In this document: piece by piece, positions 8,176 to 17,749 of the stretch | Numbering within the stretch: the stretch's first letter is position 1 | How the letters are laid out: the number at the start of each line of letters is the position of its first letter | NCBI GenBank assembly: GCA_002840155.1 | Contig: PGZH01000015.1 | Span: 62,001 to 126,000 of the forward strand | DNA: 64,000 bases | DNA from: Gammaproteobacteria bacterium HGW-Gammaproteobacteria-13 | GTDB lineage: Bacteria > Pseudomonadota > Gammaproteobacteria > Pseudomonadales > Pseudomonadaceae | Reading direction: 5' to 3' | The notes under the pieces: generated by a model | The model's database searches: none | The model's input: only the letters and a program-made list of their open reading frames with translations | Told to the model about the DNA's origin: nothing | Made by a program: the position numbers and the translations under genes

Positions 8176-9558
8176 ATGTTCACCTACGAGTACGCTGAAC
8201 CCACCGACCAGATGCTACTGACCGAGATACTGGATCTCGACACTGGCATACCGATCGAACCTCGCACATTTCTCAGCCGAGACCTTGCTGTTGTCATGCA
8301 AGACCGCAATGAAATGGCTGGCCGCTTCGCACGCAATCCACAGCAGCCCTGGTTGGTTTGTCAGTTATGCGGTGGTGCCGTCATGCTGGTGCGCACAAAG
8401 GATCGTCGGTTCCACTTTCGTCACCATACCGACGAAGAGGGCACGCTAGGATGCCCGATCTCGACTCGCGGTGAGTTCAGCGCCGATCAGATCAACAAGA
8501 TGAAATACAACGCCGCCAAGGAAAGTCTGGCCCATCTTCGATTGAAGGGAATCATTCGGGACAGCCTGATTGCCGATAGCACTTGCGGTGAACCACAGGT
8601 CGAGAAGGCATGGCGTGGAATGCCCGTCGCCGAGCGTGCAACCTGGCGCAAACCGGACGTACAGGTCGAGCGTGTAGGCCAGCGCCTAGCCTTTGAGGTT
8701 CAGCTCTCCACCACATTTCTGACTGAGATTGTTGGACGGCGAGAGTTCTATCGCGCTAATGGCGGGGCGATTATCTGGGTGTTCGAAGGCTTCGATCCGG
8801 CCCAAACACGCACAGCAGAAGAGGACATTTTCTACCTCAACAACCTCAATGCGTTTGTGGTGAATGACGATACGTTGCAGCGGTCGATCGACGCGAAGCG
8901 CATGGCGCTGGATTGCTGGTATGCGACACCTCATCGCAAGGGAAAGATGATTGCGAATGAGTGGGTTATGGAGAAGGTCTTCCTCGACCAGCTCACGATC
9001 GATCCTGATAGGCAATTGGTGTACTTCCATGACTACCAGTCATACCGGGCCAGGCTAGAAGAAGAGCTTGACGTGAATAACCTGCGCCAGGCCTTCCACG
9101 ACTTTTGGATCGAGTACGGGGCGAGTGACACTCCCGACGCAAAGGTCGCTTGGACGAGTATCTGCAACAGAATGAAAGAGGTGCTACCAGATGTGCGACT
9201 GCCCGAGTCGTACTTCTGGGAAGATCCTTTTCATGGAGTCGTGTCGATCATATTGAGCGCCCGCTATGGCCGACCAATAGGCTATCGGCTCCAGCGCCTG
9301 ATCGAAGTAACTAACGTAGTGTTCAACTCGTACAAAGCGTACCTGCTGCCGTTCGGCTGGACATTAGATGCATTCGATCACAATGCTGCTCTAAAGGAGC
9401 AGGACAGGAAGGGGACATGGGCAAATCGGCGAAAGCAGATCCGCCATGGCATAGAGAGTCGCGACGAAGCGTACCGTTGGGACCAGCAGTACGATCGGCT
9501 TTTCGCTTTTCTAGTGCCCGAGATCAGCGAAAAGCTTGCTCGGATTAGAGAATGGTGA
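8176..9558 (+). CDS. CoiA-like / DUF6035 putative nuclease with zinc finger
   Basis: A 460-residue protein. Residues about 60-95 look like a treble-clef zinc finger (Cys62, Cys65, His80, His83, Cys93), as in CoiA-like proteins that recognise DNA. A YNAAKESLAHLRLKG helix follows, then a PD-(D/E)XK-type core: KPDVQVE with Asp161 and LAFEVQLS with Glu174 and Gln176. The C-terminal half is helical, without motifs I know. CoiA relatives include competence factors and defence-associated nucleases. Placed 80 bases after an MmeI-like enzyme on a mobile region, a defence or DNA-processing role is more likely than natural competence, but this is inference. Confidence 0.65.
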   Translation: MFTYEYAEPTDQMLLTEILDLDTGIPIEPRTFLSRDLAVVMQDRNEMAGRFARNPQQPWLVCQLCGGAVMLVRTKDRRFHFRHHTDEEGTLGCPISTRGEFSADQINKMKYNAAKESLAHLRLKGIIRDSLIADSTCGEPQVEKAWRGMPVAERATWRKPDVQVERVGQRLAFEVQLSTTFLTEIVGRREFYRANGGAIIWVFEGFDPAQTRTAEEDIFYLNNLNAFVVNDDTLQRSIDAKRMALDCWYATPHRKGKMIANEWVMEKVFLDQLTIDPDRQLVYFHDYQSYRARLEEELDVNNLRQAFHDFWIEYGASDTPDAKVAWTSICNRMKEVLPDVRLPESYFWEDPFHGVVSIILSARYGRPIGYRLQRLIEVTNVVFNSYKAYLLPFGWTLDAFDHNAALKEQDRKGTWANRRKQIRHGIESRDEAYRWDQQYDRLFAFLVPEISEKLARIREW

Positions 9559-9722
9559 TTGCTGGCTAGTTGGCCAAGCAATGGCCGCCGCGGGCCTCTC
9601 CGTTCGTTACATCTGATGGTCGTATCGAGCCATCTTCAACATGCCATAAACAAACCACGGACGCGTGCATCATTCAAGATGTTGCTATCTGGGTCGAAAA
9701 AGTTGGGGCTAATGCGGCACGC

Positions 9723-9851
9723 CTAACCAGCGGCCTCGAAGCCTGCCTCCTCAGCCAGCTGGACTACCATGCCCCTTGATTTACTGAGTGGCACACGATA
9801 ATCCAGCACAACCGATTTTCGGTTTTCAGATTCGACTGCAACCGAAGCCAT
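9723..9851 (-). CDS. Possible small coupled protein downstream of the Gp2-like gene
   Basis: A 42-residue frame starting MASVAVESENRKSVV and ending QLAEEAGFEAAG. It begins inside the last codons of the Gp2-like gene (overlap 26 bases). It has a well-placed ribosome binding site (GGAGAGG, then ATG about 6 bases on), which fits translational coupling. The composition is soluble and protein-like. It could also be the tail of a decayed gene. Family unknown. Confidence 0.4.
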   Translation of the reverse strand: MASVAVESENRKSVVLDYRVPLSKSRGMVVQLAEEAGFEAAG

Positions 9852-10491
9852 GAAAACCCTCTCCATACTTTTTAGTGTCTGCCTTGCAAAGGTAACTGGT
9901 GCGGTAAAAGACATCTGAAAGCCCAGCTTCGTCGCCTCGATCCAGGAAGTAGGTTGCCTTCTCGGGAATCTCAACCAGACCATCCGCCACCGCCAGGTTA
10001 ATCTGCAACGCTCGACACCAAGCCGTCTCGATGCGCTTGAAAAGGTTCTCTTGATTGGAGTTGAAGCTACCAAGGGTGTTGTAGGCGTCACGATTGAGTA
10101 ACAACAAGACATGGAAGTGGGGACGACCGTCCTTGGCCAAGGACCCGACCTCACGAGCCCAGACGTAACGAACGCTGGAACCATGGGCAGTGCCATTGCG
10201 CTTCGCTGCCCTGTTGCGGTCGTGTTTAATTATTTCCTTTAGGTGCACGAAGAAGTTGCTGATGACGCTGTTGCTGAAGTCAGCGTCGCCAGGAACGATC
10301 CATTTCGGGAAATGCAGATCGAAACGCACAACGAGTGTCCGTGGGTGCTCGTCCAGAGCACGCTGGATCGTCAGGTACGCTCTACTTAGGTAGGGCTCGA
10401 CTAATGGCCCTTTAGTCACCTGGACTGGCAGATTCAGGAAGGTCGGTTCATTGTGAAGAGGCAGGTTGTGGTTACCAGGATGGCGCTTCAT
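9826..10491 (-). CDS. Inovirus Gp2 / YagK-YfjJ family protein
   Basis: A 221-residue protein with the features of the inovirus Gp2 (YagK/YfjJ C-terminal) family. RTLVVRFDLHFPKW is a core strand; VWAREVGSLAKDGRPHFHVLLLLNRDAY carries an HxH pair reminiscent of HUH replication proteins. The end YLCKADTKKYGEGFHGFG is the usual family C-terminus. Members are encoded by filamentous phages, plasmids and small integrated elements beside AlpA-type regulators, as here. A replication-related role is suspected, but catalysis has not been established to my knowledge. It appears full length, in line with the upstream AlpA gene. Confidence 0.8.
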   Translation of the reverse strand: MKRHPGNHNLPLHNEPTFLNLPVQVTKGPLVEPYLSRAYLTIQRALDEHPRTLVVRFDLHFPKWIVPGDADFSNSVISNFFVHLKEIIKHDRNRAAKRNGTAHGSSVRYVWAREVGSLAKDGRPHFHVLLLLNRDAYNTLGSFNSNQENLFKRIETAWCRALQINLAVADGLVEIPEKATYFLDRGDEAGLSDVFYRTSYLCKADTKKYGEGFHGFGCSRI

Positions 10492-10563
10492 GTTGGTTAC
10501 TCTGTTCTTGAGGGTAGGGGTTGCTTCATACCCTCAAGCCCACTGAGTATTTTTTACCCAACA

Positions 10564-10664
10564 GGACTGCTCTGAGGCAGTCCAATAGCACCCAGTGATT
10601 CAGGTTTCCCTGATCACATACTTGAGGTAGTTCTTAGGTAGCTTTCTGATACTCCCAAGCTACC
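10564..10664. repeat. Two hairpins in the AlpA-Gp2 spacer
   Basis: The 307-base spacer 10492-10798 contains no gene. It holds GGACTGC (10564-10570)/GCAGTCC (10577-10583) and GGTAGCTT (10637-10644)/AAGCTACC (10657-10664), both perfect stems. They lie upstream of the Gp2-like gene and could be regulatory or origin-like structures. Confidence 0.4.
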
Positions 10665-10746
10665 GAAAGCAATCAGGCTGCTCACCCAGTAAAATCCTCG
10701 ACGGAAACCGTCAAAAGTAGCGCCTCAGCCTAGATCGCTAACCCCG

Positions 10747-10783
10747 ACAAAAAAGTACCGTGCTCGGACGATCCGAGCACGGT
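10747..10783 (-). terminator. Strong terminator after the AlpA gene
   Basis: A perfect 12-bp stem, ACCGTGCTCGGA (10757-10768) with TCCGAGCACGGT (10772-10783). Read leftward it is followed by ACTTTTTTG. It lies 16 bases beyond the AlpA stop and separates AlpA expression from the Gp2-like gene. Confidence 0.85.
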
Positions 10784-10798
10784 GCTTTGGGAGTCACG

Positions 10799-10996
10799 TC
10801 AAGCAGCAGCCTGCCCCTCGTCACGCTCTTCTATTCGAGCAAGAACCCAGTCATGTACCTCACTTTCAAGCCAGCCAACGCAACGATCACCCAGCGATAC
10901 GGGCTTCGGGAAGAAACCCTCACTGATGTATTTGTAGATGGTCGAACGGGCAAGGCCTGTGGTGTCGATGACGTCTTTCAAGCGGATGATTTTCAT
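10799..10996 (-). CDS. AlpA-family phage/island regulator
   Basis: A 65-residue MerR-like winged HTH protein: MKIIRLKDVIDTTGLARSTIYKYISEGFFPKPVSLGDRCVGW followed by a short helix. AlpA proteins activate integrase or excision functions of P4-like prophages and islands. The close match in length and motif (TGLARSTIYKYI, FPKPV) makes the family certain; the target is not, since no integrase gene lies nearby. It lies 77 bases after the winged-helix gene on the same strand. Confidence 0.9.
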   Translation of the reverse strand: MKIIRLKDVIDTTGLARSTIYKYISEGFFPKPVSLGDRCVGWLESEVHDWVLARIEERDEGQAAA

Positions 10997-11073
10997 GGTG
11001 CAACACCTCTGAGTATTAGTTCAGAGGATTCGCAGCAGCGGTAGAAAATAATCGACTGCCAAAAATGGGCCAG

Positions 11074-12378
11074 CTAGCTAACCGTCACTGACTTCGGCTC
11101 GGTGAGCAGCCCGTAAAAATACCGCTCCCCTAGAGCAAGCTCTTCGTCACTGAGGAGAGCATGATCTACGCCCAAGTGCGCATCGTGCACTCGACATCCA
11201 TACGGCAGCGCATCCAAGCTCGTCTTCACTAACAAAGCCCAAGCCATGGTCTCCCTCCTCCCACGCCAGGAGTGATCGCGCTTAGACGCAGGCAACAGCC
11301 AGTACTTGAATTCCCCTTGGTCAGGCAGGCCATTAACGGTACTGATTGCGGCCTTGATATCACGCGCCCACTCAACTGATTGAGAGCACAGCAGATGCAC
11401 TATGTCCACCTGCATGGTGGCAGTAGTGCCTTCGCCTCTAACGATATCCGGCAGAATAAAGTCCTGGCGTATGCGAGCCCTAAGCTCACTAAACAAAGCA
11501 ATATCCTCGTCAAGCACCTCAGACTGCTCGGACAAGAGATAGGACGCATACCGATCGATACTGGCCTGCAAGATCGGTGTGAGGTGCAGCAAATTGCCAG
11601 AACCGAAGAACTTACCGATGTCGTAACGCTCATGACCAATCTGAACGAGCTGTTGCCCCCCGCATTTCATTATGGCGTTCAGAATCTGTCGTGCAGGGTA
11701 CTCATCAATGTGACGGCAGAGCTTTGTTCTGACTACCAGCAAGCCAGGGGCCTGCCCCACGCACAGGAAGGGATGGGCCAGGTTCAGGATGTACTCACTT
11801 TTGGCCTTCTTAAAGAGGGCAATACCTGTCACCCCTGGGATAACGGATCGCAGGTATCCCTGCTCCAGCAACCACCCCAAACGCTGCCTAAGCACCTCCC
11901 GCCGCAAGCCTGTCCGCTCGGCAAGATCTCGCCACCCAAGTTTCCGCACCACCCCGAACTCATCTGCTTGAGCCACAAGCACAGCCAACAGAAGTCGATT
12001 GGCATACATCAATCGCTGCTCTTTCTGCTCACTTGCTCCGCCCAGAAGCTTGGCCACCCTCGACTCTTGCTCTGGATTGTCCACGGTTGAGCCCAAAAAT
12101 TTCTCAACTGCCAAAGTGGAGCAACTGTATTCGCTCGAGGGCCGACCTAACTGCCGAAGCTTGGACTGCTTCGTTAATAGCCCCAACGAAACCAGCTGCT
12201 CAATGGCTGCGCCAGCCACCTTAGGGGTAACCCCAATCCGCTTTGCGATCGTCCTTACGTTTAAAGCTGCCAACGTGTCGACCTGCTTCTTCTGCTCCTC
12301 CTGGAGGAACCGAAGCAGGAAGAATTTCGCCTCAGGTGATAGCCCAATAGACCTATGACGCAGCAAGCGAATAAGCAT
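11074..12378 (-). CDS. Winged-helix protein of a small mobile element, function unknown
   Basis: A 434-residue protein I cannot name. Two winged-helix-like segments are visible: about 35-75 (LAALNVRTIAKRIGVTPKVAGAAIEQLVSLGLLTKQ) and about 140-185 (WRDLAERTGLRREVLRQRLGWLLEQGYL). The duplicated arrangement recalls plasmid replication initiators but also large repressors. The rest is helical without clear motifs. It is divergent from the ribbon-helix-helix gene at 12550, and the spacer carries 25-bp direct repeats, the context expected for an initiator or an autoregulated repressor. Probably first gene of a leftward unit with AlpA. Confidence 0.6.
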   Translation of the reverse strand: MLIRLLRHRSIGLSPEAKFFLLRFLQEEQKKQVDTLAALNVRTIAKRIGVTPKVAGAAIEQLVSLGLLTKQSKLRQLGRPSSEYSCSTLAVEKFLGSTVDNPEQESRVAKLLGGASEQKEQRLMYANRLLLAVLVAQADEFGVVRKLGWRDLAERTGLRREVLRQRLGWLLEQGYLRSVIPGVTGIALFKKAKSEYILNLAHPFLCVGQAPGLLVVRTKLCRHIDEYPARQILNAIMKCGGQQLVQIGHERYDIGKFFGSGNLLHLTPILQASIDRYASYLLSEQSEVLDEDIALFSELRARIRQDFILPDIVRGEGTTATMQVDIVHLLCSQSVEWARDIKAAISTVNGLPDQGEFKYWLLPASKRDHSWRGRRETMAWALLVKTSLDALPYGCRVHDAHLGVDHALLSDEELALGERYFYGLLTEPKSVTVS

Positions 12379-12453
12379 CCTATTTCCCGTAGCAATGGCA
12401 GAAGGTCACTTAGTATAGCTATGAAAATACAGTCTATATTTATTAGAATAACT

Positions 12454-12527
12454 ACTCCGTAACGTTATTCAGTACCACACTACATAACGTGACTTAGTAT
12501 CAAACTCCATAACAGTGCTAAATTAAA
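12454..12527. repeat. Three iteron-like direct repeats, exact 25-bp period
   Basis: Units start at 12454, 12479 and 12504. The first two match at 18 of 24 positions around an ACTxCxTAACGT core and an AGTAxCA end; the third keeps mainly the ACTCCATAAC half. A further CACTTAGTAT at 12407-12416 matches the second unit. They fill the divergent spacer between the winged-helix and ribbon-helix-helix genes and resemble iterons or operators for a cooperative DNA-binding protein. Confidence 0.65.
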
Positions 12528-12549
12528 CCCATGGCAGTGGGAGAGCGTG

Positions 12550-13353
12550 ATGACTAAGACGATTACTAGCGATGCATTAAAATGGCTGGACTGGCAGAGC
12601 GATAAACAGATGAAGTGGGCATTGCAGCACTTCTCAAAAAAGGGCTTTCTTCATATCGCAACCTGGTCGCCCGAGACCGCCCCCCTACATCTGAAGAGGT
12701 GGCTGGAAGAAAAGCCCATTAGCGCCGATACAGAACTATTGTTGGATAAAGCCAAAAATGCGTGGCGGCAGCAGAAACACCGGAAGCAAAACTCTGGGCA
12801 CAAGGGCTACAACTTCGTCCTACCAACCGGTGTACAGGCGACCCTGAAACAGCTCGCCAGCAAGCGCGGCACAAACATGACCGAGGCATTGAAGGAGCTA
12901 ATTGGAGAGGCTCTGGAAGCGGAGAAGCACCACCAGAAGGAACTGAAGGGCCTTCAGAATGGACACAAGCAGGCCTTGGAAAATCTAAAACGGGAACAGA
13001 GTGAAGCTCAAAAGCGGCTAATACAGCAGAAGAAAAATGCCGAACAGCAGATCAATACCTACGCGAAAGGCCTGGCCGACCTCGACCACGCAACCAAAGA
13101 GCTTGCTGAGGAGATTAGGGAGCTTCTGTGGCACAAGGTAGAAAATGAAATAGGGATTAGCAGGCAGTTAGCATCGCAGGATGAGTACGCCACCCTAGCT
13201 GAACTGCACGCCGAAGAGCTTGAAAAGCTCAATAGCCGCCTTAGGATGCAGGGCGTGGTCGATGCATTCACCAACAGGCCACGCCAGCGGCCAATCCAAA
13301 ACCGCACCCCTAGTTCCGACTCGTCCCAAAATCCGAAGACGAACAAGCTGTAG
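12550..13353 (+). CDS. Ribbon-helix-helix DNA-binding protein with long coiled coil
   Basis: 267 residues. I chose ATG 12550 over GTG 12547 because the GGGAG site (12539-12543) is better spaced. Residues about 83-118 (YNFVLPTGVQATLKQLASKRGTNMTEALKELIGEAL) form a ribbon-helix-helix-like unit. Residues about 120-235 form a continuous charged coiled coil (HHQKELKGLQNGHKQ and on); the tail is basic and proline-rich. This layout recalls KfrA/ParG-like plasmid maintenance proteins and autorepressors. The direct repeats just upstream would be the natural binding sites. A maintenance or replication-control role in a small mobile element is inferred. Confidence 0.6.
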   Translation: MTKTITSDALKWLDWQSDKQMKWALQHFSKKGFLHIATWSPETAPLHLKRWLEEKPISADTELLLDKAKNAWRQQKHRKQNSGHKGYNFVLPTGVQATLKQLASKRGTNMTEALKELIGEALEAEKHHQKELKGLQNGHKQALENLKREQSEAQKRLIQQKKNAEQQINTYAKGLADLDHATKELAEEIRELLWHKVENEIGISRQLASQDEYATLAELHAEELEKLNSRLRMQGVVDAFTNRPRQRPIQNRTPSSDSSQNPKTNKL

Positions 13354-13820
13354 AAACCACGACCGAAGCGTGGTAGAACTCTGGGGAAGGGTACAAAAAT
13401 CACGTAATTCGAAAATATCCCTTAAGACCAAGGCCTCCAGACAATACTTCCAGCCTAACGCCTATCGCGCCGTCGTGAGACTAACGCTGCAAGGCTCTTA
13501 CCTAAGAATCAGGCCTCTCCGAACGCAGCTTTGATACCCAAGCTCAAATCAGCCCACTCAATCAGTATTCCAAACGGTATTCCAAGCAACAATTTAAACC
13601 GGGTCTTTACTATATAAATCAAACAGTTAAATAGCCTGTTCAGATTACCCCGGCCCACCAATTAGAAACACCTTAAACCCCTGATTTTCCTAGAGAAATT
13701 CAGGGGTTTTTGCTTTCGACACTTGTCGACTGTCCCGAAAGTGTCACTCTTCAATCAAGAGCTGCTGATTGAACGATCACCAGTGAGTGAGCAGGACGCG
13801 ATGCCAGGAGGCGATTATTT
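13354..13820. other. Intergenic stretch at the probable right edge of the accessory region
   Basis: No convincing gene. It contains a duplicated TATTCCAA (about 13565-13585), then a stretch ending in GGCCCACCA at about 13651-13659 that looks like a tRNA-type CCA end, with the terminator at 13678-13711 right behind it. I could not fold a full tRNA. This could be the attachment-site remnant of an island that entered a tRNA-like 3' end. Confidence 0.3.
13678..13711 (+). terminator. Rho-independent terminator
   Basis: CCCCTGATTTTC (13678-13689) pairs with GAAATTCAGGGG (13695-13706) with one mismatch, followed by TTTTT. This type often follows stable RNA genes in pseudomonads. Confidence 0.8.
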
Positions 13821-14102
13821 ATGTTCAGTGTTCTGATTCTCGGCTTTTTCTTCCTGCTGCTAGGCATCGGTGTTGGCATTTCCGCCTTTCTGGATATATC
13901 AAGCGGCTCCGTCCATATCCCCGGACACCGCGGCTCACCTTCGGCTTGGTACACCGCGGAGCACAATCCCGAAGAGTTTGCATCAGCTATCCAGCTCAGC
14001 ATTGGATTCGCCAGTGTTTCGGCCATCATTGGTCTGGTGCTGATCGCGGTCGCGGTCAGAATGGCATTCCCTAAGCGCAAGCAGTACCGCGGACTGATTT
14101 GA
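13821..14102 (+). CDS. Small inner-membrane protein, unknown
   Basis: A 93-residue protein with two hydrophobic segments (about 2-24, FSVLILGFFFLLLGIGVGI, and about 60-82, GFASVSAIIGLVLIAVAV) separated by a polar loop containing HIPGHRGSPSAWYTAEHN. The basic tail (FPKRKQYRG) fits a cytoplasmic C-terminus. I do not recognise the family. It lies 20 bases before another small membrane protein, so the two are probably co-transcribed. Confidence 0.6.
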   Translation: MFSVLILGFFFLLLGIGVGISAFLDISSGSVHIPGHRGSPSAWYTAEHNPEEFASAIQLSIGFASVSAIIGLVLIAVAVRMAFPKRKQYRGLI

Positions 14103-14122
14103 CCATCGCAAGGAGGCACAAC

Positions 14123-14389
14123 ATGGAATACCTAAAGTTCAGCCGCGTACTTTCTTTGGGCTGCCTTATGGCGGCGCAAGGCCCGGCGCTCGCAAGCTTT
14201 GAACAAGGCAACCGAGCAGTGGCCTACAACGGCGGCATATTTCTCGCTCAGTTTGTTGGTGCGTTCGTTCTGCTGACAGTCATTGGTGCGATATGCATGA
14301 TTGTTCGAGACATACGAAACTGGCTTTGCCGGCGTCGGGAACGAAAGGCTCAGTCAATTTCAGAGACTTCTGCAAAAGGCCAGAAGTAG
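14123..14389 (+). CDS. Small exported membrane protein, unknown
   Basis: 88 residues from ATG 14123, preceded by AAGGAGG. The frame could start at 14099, but that lacks a site. The N-terminus (FSRVLSLGCLMAAQGPALA) looks like a signal peptide. A transmembrane helix follows (about 40-62, GIFLAQFVGAFVLLTVIGAICMIV), then a basic cytoplasmic tail (RRRERKAQS). It ends 26 bases before the left end of the IS1182-family element, so the element may have separated it from downstream genes. Confidence 0.55.
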   Translation: MEYLKFSRVLSLGCLMAAQGPALASFEQGNRAVAYNGGIFLAQFVGAFVLLTVIGAICMIVRDIRNWLCRRRERKAQSISETSAKGQK

Positions 14390-14491
14390 TCCTGAATGAA
14401 GGGCTGCTTTGGGCTGATTCTGTTGAAAAAGTAGCGGCCTCCCCATGCCGTTGGCAAAATTGCTTTGTCAGCTAGCGTGGGGGCGAACAGC

Positions 14492-15826
14492 ATGATGGGA
14501 CAGTTACCGGGAGGACAGCAGCGCCTGTTCTACTCGTTCAATCTGGAAGATCACGTCCCGGCCCAACATCTCCTGCGCAGCATCGACCAGTGCCTGGATC
14601 TCAGTGATCTGCGTGCCTACCTGGCGGATTTCTATAGCCCCATAGGGCGTCCCTCGATTGACCCGGAGTTGATGGTGCGCATGCTTGTCGTCGGCTACTG
14701 CTATGGGATCCGTTCCGAGCGGCGATTGTGCGAAGAGGTGCACCTGAACCTGGCCTATCGTTGGTTCTGCCGGCTGGGTCTGGAAGACGAAGTCCCCAAT
14801 CACTCGACCTTCTCGAAGAATCGCCATGGGCGTTTTCGTGACAGCGATCTATTCCGCTGGTTGTTCAATGAGGTGCTGCGGCGCTGCATGGCAGCCGGCC
14901 TAGTCAAGGGTGAAGGTTTCGCCGTCGACGCCAGCATCATCAAGGCGGATGCCAGCCGGCAACGTGGGGTAGCGGGAGATGAGGTCGATTGGAACGATCC
15001 AAAGCTCAGCAGCCGCGCAGTGCGCGAGTACCTCGAAGCCCTTGATGAAGAGGCGCTGGCTGAGGCTCTTCCCAAGAAAATTTCGCTCACAGATCCTCAG
15101 TCCCGTTGGACAGCAGCGCCAGGTGGGCCGGCCTTTTTTGCCTATTCCACGAATTACCTGATCGACACTGAGCACGGTGTGATCATGGACGTGGAAGCTA
15201 CCCCGGCGCACCGTACCGCCGAAGTCGATTCGACTAGGACGATGGTCGAGCGTGTCGAAGCTCAGTTCGATCTCATACCGGAACGCCTTATCGGCGATAC
15301 CGCTTATGGCACCGCCCCGATGCTGGCCTGGATGGTCGAAGAAAAGGACATCGAACCGCATGTGCCGGTGTGGGACAAGACCGAGCGCAAGGACGACAGC
15401 CTCTCCAGTAACGACTTTCACTGGAGTCAGGACGCCAATGAATATCGCTGCCCAGCCGGCAAACCGCTACGCAGTGAATGGCGCGCCTTCACCCAGCAAA
15501 GATCGCGGGTAACCAAGGCCAACACCATCATTTACCGCTCCAGCCAAACCGAATGCGCAGCCTGCCCGTTGAAAGCGAAATGCTGCCCCAACACGCCGAA
15601 TCGGAAGATCGTCCGCAGCATCCATGAGGCTGCCCGCGATGTGGCCAGGCGCATCGCCAAGACACCGGAGTACCTCGTCTCTCGCTGCGAACGAAAGAAG
15701 GTGGAGATGCTGTTCGCCCACCTCAAACGGATCATGAAACTCGACCGTTTACGACTGCGTGGCCTGACAGGTGCCACTGACGAATTCACTTTGGCGGCCT
15801 GCTGCGAGCAGAAACCCTCAAATTAA
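14492..15826 (+). pseudogene. IS1182-family DDE transposase, 3' end displaced by insertion
   Basis: Starts MMGQLPGGQQRLFYSFNLEDHVP, the usual start of this family. GRPSIDPELMVRMLVVGYCYGI is the N-terminal DUF772-type domain, and FAVDASIIKADASRQ, LIGDTAYGTAPML and KKVEMLFAHLKRIMKLDRLR supply the catalytic acidic residues. Homology runs to GATDEFTLAA (about 15780-15806). The normal final residues are missing and replaced by an unrelated tail (CCEQKPSN) just before the IS3-family insertion. The catalytic core is therefore complete but the C-terminus is altered; activity is doubtful. Confidence 0.85.
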
Positions 15827-15926
15827 CCCTCAAACCTGAGCAAGGACGCTCAGTGAAATGTTGTGGCTCAATGATTCTGGACACCCCGATAGGGCGTTAA
15901 GCTTCGCCCAGCAATGAGGTGTTTAC

Positions 15927-17026
<1,100 letters not shown>

Positions 17027-17149
17027 ACCTAAACCAGTGTCCAGAATTCGTTGACCACAACAAAACGCCGGAAGGCAACTTGAAGTGGCTTGCAGCCACT
17101 TCGGCAGCAGGCACACCTGATCTGCTGGCTGCCGCCGAAACCTACTTTT

Positions 17150-17587
17150 TCAACAGAATCGGTCGTTCGCTGACAACCCGGGTAGAACCCGGATGATTCT
17201 TGGGTTAGCGCTGTTGAGCAGCAGCGGCAGCAGCCGTTTGATCAGCACAATGGTCGAGGTGATGTTACAGCTGATGATTTCCTGCAGCTGGCTATCCTGG
17301 TCGGCGAGAAAGTCATACGCCGGATCAAAGGCCAATTCTTCCCAGATGCCCAGGTTGTAGATCAGGGTATCCAGCCCTTCCCCCGCCACAGCCTGCTCGA
17401 TAATCTGCGCAGCCTTTAGCGACTCGCCAAGATTGGCCTCCACCCAGCGCAGCTCAGCACCGGCCTGGTTTACCAGGCTGTCAGGGCGGTAGCGAGAAAC
17501 ACCAATTAACTGATCCCCAGGCTGCCCCAAGCCCTCAATCAGTGCCCTACCCAAGCCTTTGCTTGCGCCTACCACCATAACTTTCAT
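17150..17587 (-). pseudogene. SDR-family oxidoreductase, 3' truncated by the IS element
   Basis: Starts MKVMVVGASKGLGRALIEGL (Rossmann GASKGLG, NADP-type) at 17587 with AAGGAG ahead. It continues through LIYNLGIWEELAF (the NAG-type segment appears as YNLGIW) to NPRII. After this the reading frame runs into about 11 unrelated residues and stops inside the IS1182-family end. The catalytic YxxxK and the whole C-terminal half are lost, so it should be inactive. It marks the boundary between the accessory and core DNA. Confidence 0.85.
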
Positions 17588-17749
17588 CGACTGTCTCCTT
17601 GGCCTGCATGCTAACTGCGGGTAGCTATGCAAACAGACCAGGCAGCGCTTAGCAATTGAGCGGAGATTGCCGGTGAGGGCAACACGACCAGTCGTTTAAG
17701 GTCAGTAGCGGCCGCGGGTCAGTTATCGCACCGCTGCGCTCAGGCCCCT

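Noticed and set aside
4309-9558. BREX or DISARM defence system around the methyltransferase
   Set aside because: No helicase, DUF1998, PLD or PglZ-type gene is present; the methyltransferase has the MmeI layout with its own nuclease.
9570-9779. 69-codon plus-strand frame after the CoiA-like gene
   Set aside because: No ribosome binding site and no protein-like pattern, and it overlaps the better-supported minus-strand small frame.
12454-12527. CRISPR array
   Set aside because: Only three degenerate tandem repeats with no spacers between them; better explained as iterons or operators.
13640-13660. Possible complete tRNA ending in GGCCCACCA
   Set aside because: I could not pair T-arm and acceptor stem with standard lengths, and no 5' half is present; kept only as an attachment-site suggestion.
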